A stretch of 64,000 bases of DNA, taken from Sesamum alatum (lineage: Eukaryota; Streptophyta; Magnoliopsida; Lamiales; Pedaliaceae). The DNA is taken from positions 35,157,966-35,221,965 of the forward strand of contig JACGWO010000001.1 of NCBI GenBank assembly GCA_034509735.1. The letters run 5' to 3'. Of the stretch, positions 36,041 to 45,177 are shown piece after piece. Position 1 is the stretch's first letter. Each line of letters begins with the position of its first letter. Below the pieces are notes generated by a model. It was not told where the DNA came from and ran no database searches. It saw only the letters and a program-made list of their open reading frames with translations. The position numbers and the translations under genes were made by a program.

Positions 36041-36732
36041 TCAAAACCCTAGCAGTATTATTCTTTTATTTTTTTAATTATTTTCAGTTTTAATTCTGAA
36101 TTAATTCTGAAAAATCGTTTTTGGTTCAATTATGCCTATTTTTCTAAAGACATTATTTTAGGAGTAAAATAAATTGGATTCGGAATCCCAGGGTTATTTT
36201 ACTTAAAATAATGAGGAAACGTTTTCCTAAAACGAGAAAATATTATTACCAATATTTGTGTTTTATTTTTCACACGTTGTGCAAATATTCATTAATTATT
36301 TTGGATATTTATGATTGGAAATCATATGTTGTTGGTATTATGTAATTATGTGATTGGATCATGTGATTATGTGTGTTGGATGGAAATGGATGATCGCGAG
36401 CCCTAAGACCTGTGTGCCTTTTTTTACTGCTTTCTCCTTCTGTCTTTCTAGTTGCCTTGGAATAATAAGGCATTCTACCTCCCTCCTTATGGACTCCCCC
36501 CGGGTTTTCGGTGGGTTTCTATTTTTAATATGTAATGAGAGTAGACTAGGAGTGAGTTTCCTTTTTTGTAATTGGTGGAGAAGAAGGACGGACCACATGG
36601 AGAGCCCAGACGGGAGGCCCCTTGGTGTTTTCCATGAAGTGAAGAAAGAGAAAAAAGAGACCAAGGCCCATCAGCATGATGATTGGGTTACTATTAATGT
36701 AATAGTATAGGACCAACCCTAGATTGACCATA

Positions 36733-36756
36733 GATCCACTGCGGGCTCAGTGGATC
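36733..36756 (+). other. Conserved leader stem-loop (CGGGCT loop)
   Basis: GATCCACTG, loop CGGGCT, CAGTGGATC: a perfect 9-bp stem. The same structure is in B (7926-7947), F (near 29770) and, with one or two mismatches, in D (near 18955), C (near 45962) and A (near 55808), where the rest of the leader has diverged much more. A function in packaging or dimerisation is only a guess. Confidence 0.78.
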
Positions 36757-37496
36757 GCATAGGATTCGGGCTCGTGATCATCCAACAGGGGCGTGCTAGG
36801 CTTTAATTTTACATGTGGTTATGATGATGGATGAATGGATTATTTATTTATCGTATAACTGCTATGAATGGTTTATTTACGCATTATGGATGTATGTGTA
36901 GATATTTATTTGAGATCTCGGTCATTACTTACTCTCACATTGGTTGGACCAATGTCAAAATATTAGACCCTAGACAAAGTGGACAGAACTCTAGGAGTTT
37001 GTCCATGCCTTCCAATCCATGGCATAGTGAGGAAGCTCCTTTAGGTCAATAGCGTGGTCTCACGAGTCGTGGCACGTTATTGTACTTAAAAGAAGCTGCA
37101 TTATGTCATGAACGAAAAGCGGGCTGCTGCTACCTGTCTCACGAGTCGTGGGGGTACCAGTGGGTCCGTGGCTCGATCGATTGGGTTGGGTCTAACGCCC
37201 AATTAACATGATTCGCTTGGAGTCCTCGGGATCATGTAAAAGGGTGACGCAATAATCTTGGGAATCTCGTGGAACGAGAATGGTATGGAATACCTCCCAC
37301 AGGATCTTTTCCATGCGAATCGTAAAAGCGGGGTATGGGAAAGATTTCCCGAAAATCACGTTTGAGAGTACCGTGTTTCGTATAAATAGTGGGAGGATTA
37401 AATGACTAAAGTCCATGCATTTAATTATTTTATCAAACCACCGTCTTTTTATTTTCTGCTGATCGCGCGCTGTTTTCTAAAATGTAGATTTTAAAA

Positions 37497-38391
37497 ATGT
37501 CTAAGAACCCACTTTCCACCATTCTTGAGACAAACAAATTCAATGGAACAAACTACAACGACTGGTTGCGAAATCTCAGGATAGTCCTAGATTACGAGAA
37601 CCAAAGGCTACGTCATGGACGAGCCTCTCCCTAGGACCTTACCGGAAGGATCCACGCCAGAAGAACGTGAGACGTTCGAGACTTGGCATAAGGATAACCG
37701 GAAGGTCCGTAGCATCATACTTGCTTCGATGACCAATGAGATTCAGAAGCAGCATGAAAGGCTAGACGATGTCCCTTCCATTATGGCTCGCCTAAAGGAT
37801 TGCTATGGCAGTCCCGGACCGGCATACTAGGTATGTCGCGACCAAGGCGTTCTTTGGAACTAAAATGACAGAAGGATCCTCTGTACAAGAGCACGGGGTT
37901 AAAATGCTTACCCTGGTGGAAAAGCTCGAGGACCTAAAGGCAGGTCTCGATAATGAAACGTACATAGATGTGATCCTTCAGTCACTCCCACCCTCCTTTG
38001 ACCAATTTATCGTCAACTACAACATGAACGCACTTGAGAAAGGCATTCATGAGTTGATCAATATGTTGGTGCAATACGAGGCAACGACTAAGAAGTCCAC
38101 GCTTTCGGTATTGTTTGGAGATGCTTCAACTTCTAATACGAAAGGCAAGGGTGCCGGACGTTGGAAAAGGAAGAAAGGGAAGGGAAAGGCCGTCAAAGCA
38201 GCTACGAACACTAAGAGTGTTCCCATTGCCAAAGAGGGGAAAGGCAAAGGAAAGGGAAAGGTTGTCTCCAAGCAACAGTCAAAGGCATATGACATATGTA
38301 TCAACTGCCGTGAGAAAGGGCATTGGAAGAGAGAGTGCCCCAAACTCTTCTCGAACCAAGGTATATATGTGATTGAGGTTAATATGGTCAC
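37497..38391 (+). pseudogene. Element E gag
   Basis: Capsid and nucleocapsid part of the polyprotein, forming the virus-like particle in the cytoplasm. The start at ATG 37497 (MSKNPLSTILETNKFNG) matches the start of A, B, C and D. The N-terminal FNG..YNDWLRN segment is followed by the UBN2-like core (QSLPPSFDQFIVNYNMN, 37980-38030), a lysine/glycine-rich basic stretch (38140-38260) and a CCHC zinc knuckle CINCREKGHWKREC at 38297-38338. Extra bases near 37602 and 37807 shift the frame twice. From 37805 the frame stays open through protease. Confidence 0.88.
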
Positions 38392-38640
38392 TAGTTCTGC
38401 CTCTTGGGTATTAGATACCGGCTGTGGAGCTCACATTTGCAATGACTTGCAGGTGTTGAAAAGAAGCAGAAAACTGGGTAGCGGGGACATGATCCTGAAG
38501 CTTGGGAATGGCAAGGACATCTCGGCAGAAGCAGTAGGATCCACCACTCTAGTGATTAGTGATAATATTAGCATAGATTTAGAACAAGTTTATTTTGTAC
38601 CCAGTATGATTAAAAAACATCATTTTCATTCCATTGTTGG
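38392..38640 (+). pseudogene. Element E aspartic protease
   Basis: Retroviral-type protease that cuts the polyprotein. The active site DTG is intact at 38414-38422 in the context SWVLDTGCGAHICNDLQ. The flap and C-terminal LVISDNISIDLEQVYFVPSM codons follow. It shares the open frame 37805-38647 with gag, so gag and pol are one frame with no separate pol start, as usual in plant copia. An extra A in a poly-A run near 38612 ends the frame right after this domain. Confidence 0.87.
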
Positions 38641-39800
38641 ACAATAGTGGTTATGAGTTTAGAATCAATAAAAATTGCTTTTATTTGATGAGGTGTGGAA
38701 TTGCTCATCTACTTGGTACATTACATAACGGACTCTATATCTTGCAACAAACGAATTTCGTCCTCAATGCACAACACAAACGAAAATTAGATAATAACGG
38801 GAACGCACGTCTATGGCACGCTAGGCTAGGTCACATATCCCAAGATAGGATGAAAAGGTTGGTAGACTCAAAGAACCTAGAGGTTGGGGACTTGAGCGAT
38901 CTACCAACTTGTGAGTCCTGTCTAAGAAGGAAAATGACCAAGAGGCCCTTTGTAGGACAAAGCAGGCTTGCCACAGGTCTGTTGGACTTGGTCCATACAG
39001 ACGTATGTGGACCACTAAGGACGCAGGCCCGAGGTGGGTTCTCCTACTTCATAACCTTCACCGATGATCATTCACGGTATGGTTATGTTTACCTGATGAG
39101 GTACAAGTCTGAAGCTCTTTAGAGGTATAAAGAATTCAGACTTGAAGTGGAGAACCAAACCAACTGCAAAATTAAAATCCTTCGGTCGGACCGAGGAGGT
39201 GAATACCTTAGTACGGAGTTCCTAGACTATCTAAAAGAACATGGTATAATATCAGAAATGGACACCTCCAGGAACACCGCAGTTAAATGGTTTTCTCTGA
39301 AAGGAGGAATCGAACCCTGTTGGACATGGTTCGGTCCATGATGAGTTTTACCAAATTGCCCTTATCGTTTTGGGGCTATGCACTAGAAACGGCGGCCAAA
39401 TTATTGAATTTGGCGCCTACTAGCACATTGACCCAAACGCCATATGAGATATGGCACGGCAAGCCTGCATCCTACAACTACTTGAAAGTGTGGGGTAGCC
39501 CCGCATACGTCAAGAGGTTAGTGGGAGATAAGTTAGATCTAGGTCTAGCTTATGCAGGTTCGTTGGATACCCTAAAGAAACTGCGGGTTATTACTTTTAG
39601 GATCCCTTGGAACAAAAGGTGTTTGTTTCAAGAAATGCAGTATTCTTGGAGCAAGGCTTCCCGGAGGATATCCAACCTGATGAGCTGATCCTTGAGGAAT
39701 CAAGTGATGGAATCCAGCCATCAGAAGAAGCCGCGGAACCCTCACTTAGAGGATTCAGGATAGACAGCCGAAGGGCTGACCAACCTCGAGAAAGTCCAAC
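38641..39800 (+). pseudogene. Element E integrase
   Basis: Inserts the cDNA and makes the 5-bp TSDs seen in this window. The HHCC zinc region is complete: H at 38817 and 38832, C at 38910 and 38919. The catalytic core starts with HTDVCGPL (D near 39000), then SDRGGEY (about 39190) and the ERRNRTL region holding the catalytic E (about 39290-39310). A TAG stop lies at 39120-39122 (GAG in sister copies would be Glu). Frameshifts follow near 39260-39300 and 39545. Placing integrase before RT marks this as Ty1/copia and not Ty3/gypsy. Confidence 0.88.
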
Positions 39801-40880
39801 ATGCTAGGCATGAACGACAGCCTCAGGAACAGCCAGCCACGGTTCCTGAACCACCGGCTCCGATACAGTCAGCACCCACAGTCACCACTGACGTTCCCGT
39901 TCTCCGTAGGTCCACTAGAGAGTCCAGACCTCCAATGAGATATGGCTTTCTAGGTGCGACCGATCTTTTGGATAACGATCCTAAGACTTATGGAGAAGCG
40001 ATGTCTGACATCGACTCCGGGAAATGGCTTGAGGCCATGAAAGCCGAAATGGACTCCATGAGCGAAAAACCAAGTTTGGAGTCTCGTAGATCCACCGAAA
40101 GGTGTTAAGCCAGTGGGCTGTAAGTGGGTCTACAAGCGCAAACTTGGCGTTGATGGAGAAGTCACAATCTTTAAGGCTAGGCTTGTAGCTAAGGGATACA
40201 CTCAACGACCCAGGGTCGATTTTGAGGATACCTACTCGCTTGTAGCCATGGCTAAGTCCATTCGGATTCTGCTCGCCATAAGCAGCATGGTATGACTAGG
40301 AAATATGGCAGATGGACGTGAAAATGGCCTTCCTCAACGGTTTCGTTGAAGAAGAGATCTATATGGATCAGCCGCAGGGTTTCACGGTCACTGGAGAAGA
40401 ACAGAAAGTCTGTCGCCTCCAGAAGTCCATCTATAGCCTCAAACAAGCCTCCCGAAGTTGGAACATTCGATTCGATGAAGTAATACGGGGATATGACTTC
40501 ATCAAAAACGAATCCGACCCTTGTGTATACAAGAAGGTCAGTGGGAGCTCAATAGTGTTCCTAGTGCTTTATGTGGATGACATTCTGCTCATTGGTAATG
40601 ACGTCAGAATGTTAGGAAACACAAAAGCATGGTTGTCAAACCCAGTTTTCCATGAAGGACTTGGGTGAAGCCTCCTACATCCTAGGCATCCAAATTGTCA
40701 GGGACAGATCTAAAAGGATGTTAGGACTCACCCAAAACTCGTATATGGAGAAAGTCCTAAAGAGATATCGAATGGACAACTCCAAACGAGGATTCCTTCC
40801 AATGAGGCATGGGATCAAGTTATCCAAGAAACAGTCCCCACAGACTGATGAGGAACTTGAAAGGATGAAGGTCATCCCCT
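39801..40880 (+). pseudogene. Element E reverse transcriptase
   Basis: RNA-dependent DNA polymerase of the Ty1 type. A proline-rich linker (PEPPAPIQSAPT, near 39850) is followed by RT. Motifs seen: CKWVYKRKLGVDGEV (40115-40160), KARLVAKGYTQ, MDVKMAFLNGFVEEEIY (40312-40365), SIYSLKQASRSWN and the catalytic YVDD at 40570-40581. Frameshifts near 40070, 40285 (an extra A in GCCATAAGCAG) and 40637 split it into three open pieces. The catalytic region itself is intact within its frame. Confidence 0.9.
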
Positions 40881-41557
40881 ATGCCTCCGCCGTAGGTAGC
40901 ATACAATATGCGGTCCACTGCACTAGGCCTGACATTGCATACGCTTTGAGCGTAACAAGCAGATATCAGTCCTGCGCAGGAGAGGCACATTGGAATGCTG
41001 TTAAGGGAATCCTTAAGTACCTAAGAAGGACTAAGGAAATGTTCCTAGTCTATGGCAATGGAGAACTAATTCTAGAAGGCTTTAGCGACGCTAGCTTCCA
41101 GTCTGATGACGATGATGCCAAGTCTCAATCGGGGTATGTGTTCAAACTCAATGGAGGAGTAGTAGCTTGGAAAAGTTCCAAGCAAGCAACCGTTGCTGAC
41201 TCCACCACAGAGACTGAATACATAGCAGCTTCAGAAGCTGCTAAGGAAGCGGTTTGGATGAGAAACTACATCCAAGAGTTGGGTGTGGTGCCTAGCATCG
41301 CCGAGCCCATTGTCATCTTCTGTGATAACAACGGCGCTATAGCGCAAGCAAAGGAACCGAGATCTCATCACCGTTCCAAACATATTCTTAGACGCTACCA
41401 TCTTCTTAGAGAAATGGTAGGAAGAGGTGACGTCCGGATGGACCGAGTCAACTCGGCAGACAACACAGCAGACCCGCTGACAAAGCCTATGTCGCAGAGC
41501 GCTCATACGCAACATCTTGAGAAGATGGGGATTAAGCATATGGGCAATTGGCTTTAA
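40881..41557 (+). pseudogene. Element E RNase H and end of polyprotein
   Basis: Part of an intact frame running 40652-41557. RNase H residues are all visible: GFSDASFQSD, TETEYIAASEA, FCDNNGAIAQ and HHRSKHILRR...DRVNSADNTADPLTKP. The protein ends HMGNWL and TAA at 41555-41557, only a few bases before the PPT, as is normal for copia. It removes the RNA strand and releases the PPT primer. No defect is seen in this domain. Confidence 0.93.
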
Positions 41558-41573
41558 AGGTCAAGTGGGAGAT
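41557..41573 (+). other. Element E polypurine tract
   Basis: AAGGTCAAGTGGGAGAT directly before the 3' LTR. Found at the same place in B, C, D and F with one or two changes. Confidence 0.88.
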
Positions 41574-42886
41574 TGTTAGAATAGGTGACCATGTAAGCCA
41601 GTTTTGGCAGGAATATGTAACCTATGTCTAGACAATTCTTTGGTATTTGATAAAATGTGTATGAATAAAGAAGTGAAAATTCATATGGCAATACTTTGTT
41701 TACGTTCACTTATCTGCATTTACATTTCTGTTCACTACGCAAACAAAGCCCACAGACTGAGAAACGATTTCGGGGACTGGGACTACGCTTGGAGGTAGGT
41801 CCATGAAATCAGTCTTACCGAATCAGTCCGGAAATCTCCAAGTCAAGGAATCCCGAAAATGGGTACCGGGATTCCCTTTGAGACTTGCACTAAGCATCTG
41901 CTGTCGTATTTCATCGACGGGTGACGAAGGTCGTCTAAGCAGTGTTAGTGGGTCAGCATGCTAGGAAGCAGCTAACTGAGGTGACTCGCGGGAACTGTCT
42001 TACGGAGGACCTTGAGTATGGTCAGCAAAGGTATGACGTGTATTCCCGGTTCCAACGGTACAGGCCAAGTCCTTTGACTTGAGGAACTGCTGAGTTTACC
42101 TGTGCATCAGGTCTGTATCTTAGATATGGTGAGAGATTGCCAAAATACTCTTGAGTAGTCATAAGCCATGTCTAGTGCAGCTCGGGTGTACAAAGTGACA
42201 GTAGTTTCCAAGAAAGGATCTGTCTCCTGTCAAAAGGTGTTGACAGTTGAGTCTCATATATGCTATGTGTCTTGTCCCTAAAATCTGTGGCCACAGTGAC
42301 TGAACAGAAGGGAAAAAGGTTTCCCCTGCGGCGTTTAGTGAGGACAGACCGACACTTAGGTCCAAAATGGGTACCTGCATCTTCCGTGCCCTAGACCCTA
42401 AGTGATGAGACCGAAGACAGAAGGACAAGTGTACTGTTAGAACCTAAATGTTCATCCTCGAATATTTCACCTAGTCTCTAGTACCATGGACCGTTGCTAG
42501 ATGGCCACCCATGGTAACGGACGGGTTCTAGGAATCCGACCAAGTCTAGCTGAATGGTGAACTTAAAGAGTCACACACTATCCACACACACTTAGTATTT
42601 AATTTGGAATTAAATATTGGAGTAAAGGAATGATTAAATTAGATTTAATCGGGTCCTATATTTTCTTGGAGAAATTAATTCCTTCTATTTGATAAAAGGA
42701 ATTAAATTAATAAAAAGGATTTATTAAAAAGGGTTGATTTAATGGGCTTAGAATAAATAATAATATTTATTTATAATATTATATTTATTCTTTTAGCCTT
42801 TTGGAATATCTAATAGGATTTAAATATTCCATTAAATTAAAATCAACGGTCGAGATGGAAAGGGGAGATGGAAGGCTAGGATTCGT

Positions 42887-42932
42887 TTGACTAGGTCAAA
42901 CACTAGTTTGACTAGGACTTTGACTAGGTCAA
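42887..42932 (+). promoter_or_regulatory. W-box cluster in the LTR promoter
   Basis: Five W-box cores TTGAC[CT] in 46 bp: TTGACT at 42887, 42908 and 42920, and the reverse (GGTCAA) at 42894 and 42927. W-boxes are the established binding site of WRKY factors. The cluster is about 60 bp upstream of the TATA box and is found at the same place in the LTRs of A, C, F and S1. Confidence 0.75.
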
Positions 42933-42991
42933 AATCCTAGTTAAATTAGGTTACTTAGAGTTTGAGTTTAAAGAGGATTAAACTCTTCCTC

Positions 42992-42999
42992 TATATAAA
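42992..42999 (+). promoter_or_regulatory. LTR TATA box
   Basis: TATATAAA in CCTCTATATAAACCCC, conserved at the same position in the E 5' LTR (34668-34675) and F, and as TATAAATA or TATATATA in S1, A and C. Transcription would start about 30 bp downstream. Confidence 0.8.
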
Positions 43000-43576
43000 C
43001 CCCTAGCTTCCAACATTTAAGGGATGATGATTCTTGAAAAGCACACACAACACACACTCTCCCTCTCCTACCTCTCGTCCGCCCCCTCTCTCTTTCTCTA
43101 GCAAGAAAATATTTTTCTTAGTTCTTTTTGTTCTTGGAACATCAAGAACTTAGAGGAACCAATACCGTTAATTGATAACGAGTTATTGATTCATCCACTC
43201 CAAAAATAATACTTGTTCGTTGCTAGCACGACGTGCAAGATACGTGGGTGGATCGTGTGTCACGATTTGGAGGATCTCAAGAACGAGGTCTTGGTGCAAA
43301 ACGGGGAACAACGCGAGTAGCAGTTGAAAACGAAAACGACAACGGGTAGGTCTCGTTTAAGATTTTCGTCCCTCTTTATTTTTTTAACTCTATGGCCTCC
43401 ATGATTTATTTAAGTGTTTTATGATCATGAGATACACCGAACGCCCGGGAACCTCAAGGGCACACCCCTTGAGCGTGTTCTTTAAATTAAAAGCATGACT
43501 TTTATTTTAATATGTTTATTTTTACCGCGCTTCCGCATTCGCGCAATTCCCGGACGATCCACCAGATTTTCTTTCA

Positions 43577-43920
43577 CTGAATACATAGCAGCTTCAGAAG
43601 CTGCTAAAGAAGCGGTTTGGATGAGAAACTACATCCAAGAGTTGGGTGTGGTGCCTAGCATCGCCGAGCCCGTTGTCATCTTCTGTGATAACAATGGAGC
43701 AATAGCGCAAGCAAAGGATCCGAGATCTCATCACCGTTCCAAACACATTCTTAGACGCTACCATCTTCTTAGAGAAATGGTAGGAAGAGGTGATGTGCGG
43801 ATGGACCGAGTCAACTCGGCAGACAACACAGCAGACCCGCTGACAAAGCCTATGTCGCAGAGCGCTCATACGCAACATCTTGAGAAGATGGGGATTAAGC
43901 ATATGGGCAATTGGCTTTAA
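43577..43920 (+). pseudogene. Element D RNase H, C-terminal part
   Basis: Begins with EYIAASEAAKEAVWMRN and is open to the stop at 43918-43920 (HMGNWL). Same motifs as in E (FCDNNGAIAQ, HHRSKHILRR, ADPLTKP) with few changes. An ORF of 141 codons (43495-43920) runs through the end of the E LTR into it, but its first part is LTR and not protein. PPT and a new LTR follow, so this is the end of the element into which E inserted. Confidence 0.88.
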
Positions 43921-43936
43921 AGGTCAAGTAGGAGAT

Positions 43937-44957
43937 TGTGAATAGGTGACCATGTAAGCTAATTTTGGCAGGAATATGTAACCTATGTCTAGACAATTTT
44001 TGGTATTTGATAAAAATATTTATGAATAAAGAAGTGAAAATTCATATGGCAATACTTTGTTTACGTTCACTTATATCTACATTTATATTTCTGTTCACTA
44101 CGCAAACAAAGCCCACGGACTGAGAATTGATTTCGGCGACTGGGACTACGCTTGGAGGTAGGTCCATGAAATCAGTCTTACCGAATCAGTCCGGAAATCT
44201 CCAAGTCAAGGAATCCCGAAAATAGGTACCGGGATTCCCTTTGAGACTTGCACTAAGCATCTGTTGTCGTATTTCATCGACGGGTGACGAAGGTCGTCTA
44301 AGAAGTGTTAGTGGGTCAGCATGCTAGGAAGCAGCTGACTGAGGTGACTCACGAGAACCGTCTTGCGGAGGACCTTGAGTATGGTCAGCATAGTATGACG
44401 TGTATTCCCGGTTCCAACGGTACAGGCCAAGTCCTTTGACTTGAGGAACTGCTGAGTTTACCTGTGCATCAGGTCTGTATCTTAGATATGGTGAGAGATT
44501 GCCAAAATACTCTTGAGTAGTCATAAGCCATGTCAAGTCCAGCTTGGGTGTACAGAGTGACAGTAGTTTCCAAGAAAGGATCTGTCTCCTGTCAAAAGGT
44601 ATTGATAGTTGAGTCTCATGTATGCTCTGTGTCTTGTCCCTGAAATCTGTGGCCACAGTAACTGAACAGAAGGGAAAGGTTTCCCTTGCGGCGTTTAGTA
44701 AGGACAGACTGACACTTAGGTCCAAAATGGGTACCTGCTTTTTCCATGCCCTAGACTCTAAGTGATGAGACCGAAGACAGAAGGACAAGTGTACTGTTAG
44801 AGCCTAAATGTTCATCCCCAATTATTTCACCTAGTCTCTAGTGCCATGGACCGTTGCTAGATGGCCACCAATGGTAACTGGCGGATTCTAGGAATCCGAC
44901 CAAGTCTAGCTGAAAGGTGAACCTAAAGAGTCACACACTATCCACACACACTTAGTA
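43937..44957 (+). repeat. Element D 3' LTR (first half only)
   Basis: Starts TGTGAATAGG (two bases of TGTTAGAATAGG lost) after the PPT at about 43919-43936, and matches the E LTR until CACACTTAGTA. It then stops and minus-strand gag of C follows. About 1 kb, including the TATA region, is missing. Confidence 0.85.
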
Positions 44958-45177
44958 AGACACTACGAACTTTTTGGTTATCCTTATGCCAAGTCTCGAA
45001 CGTCTCACGTTCTTCTGGCATGGATCCGTTCGGTAAGGTCCTAGGGAGAGGCTCGTCCATGATGTAGCCTTAGTTCTCGTAATCCAGGACTATCTTGAGA
45101 TTGCGCAACCAGTCGTTGTAATTGATTCCATTGAATTTGTTGGTCTCAAGTATGGTTGATAAAGGGTTCTCAGACAT
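44958..45177 (-). pseudogene. Element C gag, N-terminal part
   Basis: Minus-strand gag start: ATG at 45175-45177, MSENPLSTILETNKFNG, then YNDWLRNLKIVLDYEN. The frame continues into the PLPRTLPNGS region and is cut near codon 70 at the D junction. Some 200 bp of gag between this and 18138 are missing. Confidence 0.85.

Larger units (their letters stand above)
35282..37496 (+). other. Element E untranslated leader
   Basis: 2.2 kb between PBS and gag. It holds in order a short AT-rich part, a GC-rich hairpin array (35476-36040), an AT-rich middle, a 9-bp stem-loop with loop CGGGCT (36733-36756), two copies of the palindrome CACGAGTCGTG 79 bp apart (37061-37071 and 37140-37150), and a conserved run into the gag ATG. 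No sense ORF with family features lies in it. An antisense ORF (36359-36664) is discussed in the findings. Confidence 0.82.
33484..43576 (+). mobile_element. Element E: best-preserved Ty1/copia element
   Basis: The reference copy of the window: 5' LTR (start lost), PBS, 2.2-kb leader, gag-pol (37497-41557), PPT and a complete 3' LTR. The two LTRs are very similar. It lies in the RNase H region of D, whose codons (EYIAASEAAKEAVW) resume immediately at 43577; the right flank is CTGAA (43577-43581), but the left flank is lost. Gag-pol spans 4061 bp, about 1350 codons, the usual size for plant copia. About nine frameshifts or stops break the reading frame; it could not move on its own as read. 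Confidence 0.9.
41574..43576 (+). repeat. Element E 3' LTR
   Basis: A complete 2003-bp LTR, TGTTAGAATAGG...TTTTCTTTCA. U3 is about 1.4 kb, with an AT-rich middle (42590-42850), a W-box cluster at 42887-42932 and a TATA box at 42992-42999; R and U5 make up the rest. Followed at once by the RNase H codons of D. Confidence 0.95.
18139..44957 (+). mobile_element. Element D: damaged plus-strand copia element holding E and F
   Basis: A plus-strand element in the gag of C, visible as leader (18139-19772), gag-PR-IN (19773-22335), the end of RNase H with PPT (43577-43936) and the first half of its 3' LTR (43937-44957). The 5' LTR, PBS, first part of the leader and the second half of the 3' LTR are gone, together with ~200 bp of C gag, so no TSD can be read. 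That these pieces belong to one element is an inference from order and orientation. Confidence 0.6.

Noticed and set aside
35372..36052. 226-codon ORF and several antisense ORFs in the E leader
   Set aside because: Same GC-rich leader block; protein is low-complexity Ala/Arg/Gly and has no counterpart in the other copies. The hairpin array explains the sequence better.
43495..43920. 141-codon ORF taken as one gene
   Set aside because: Its first third is LTR sequence of E; only the part from 43577 is protein (D RNase H).
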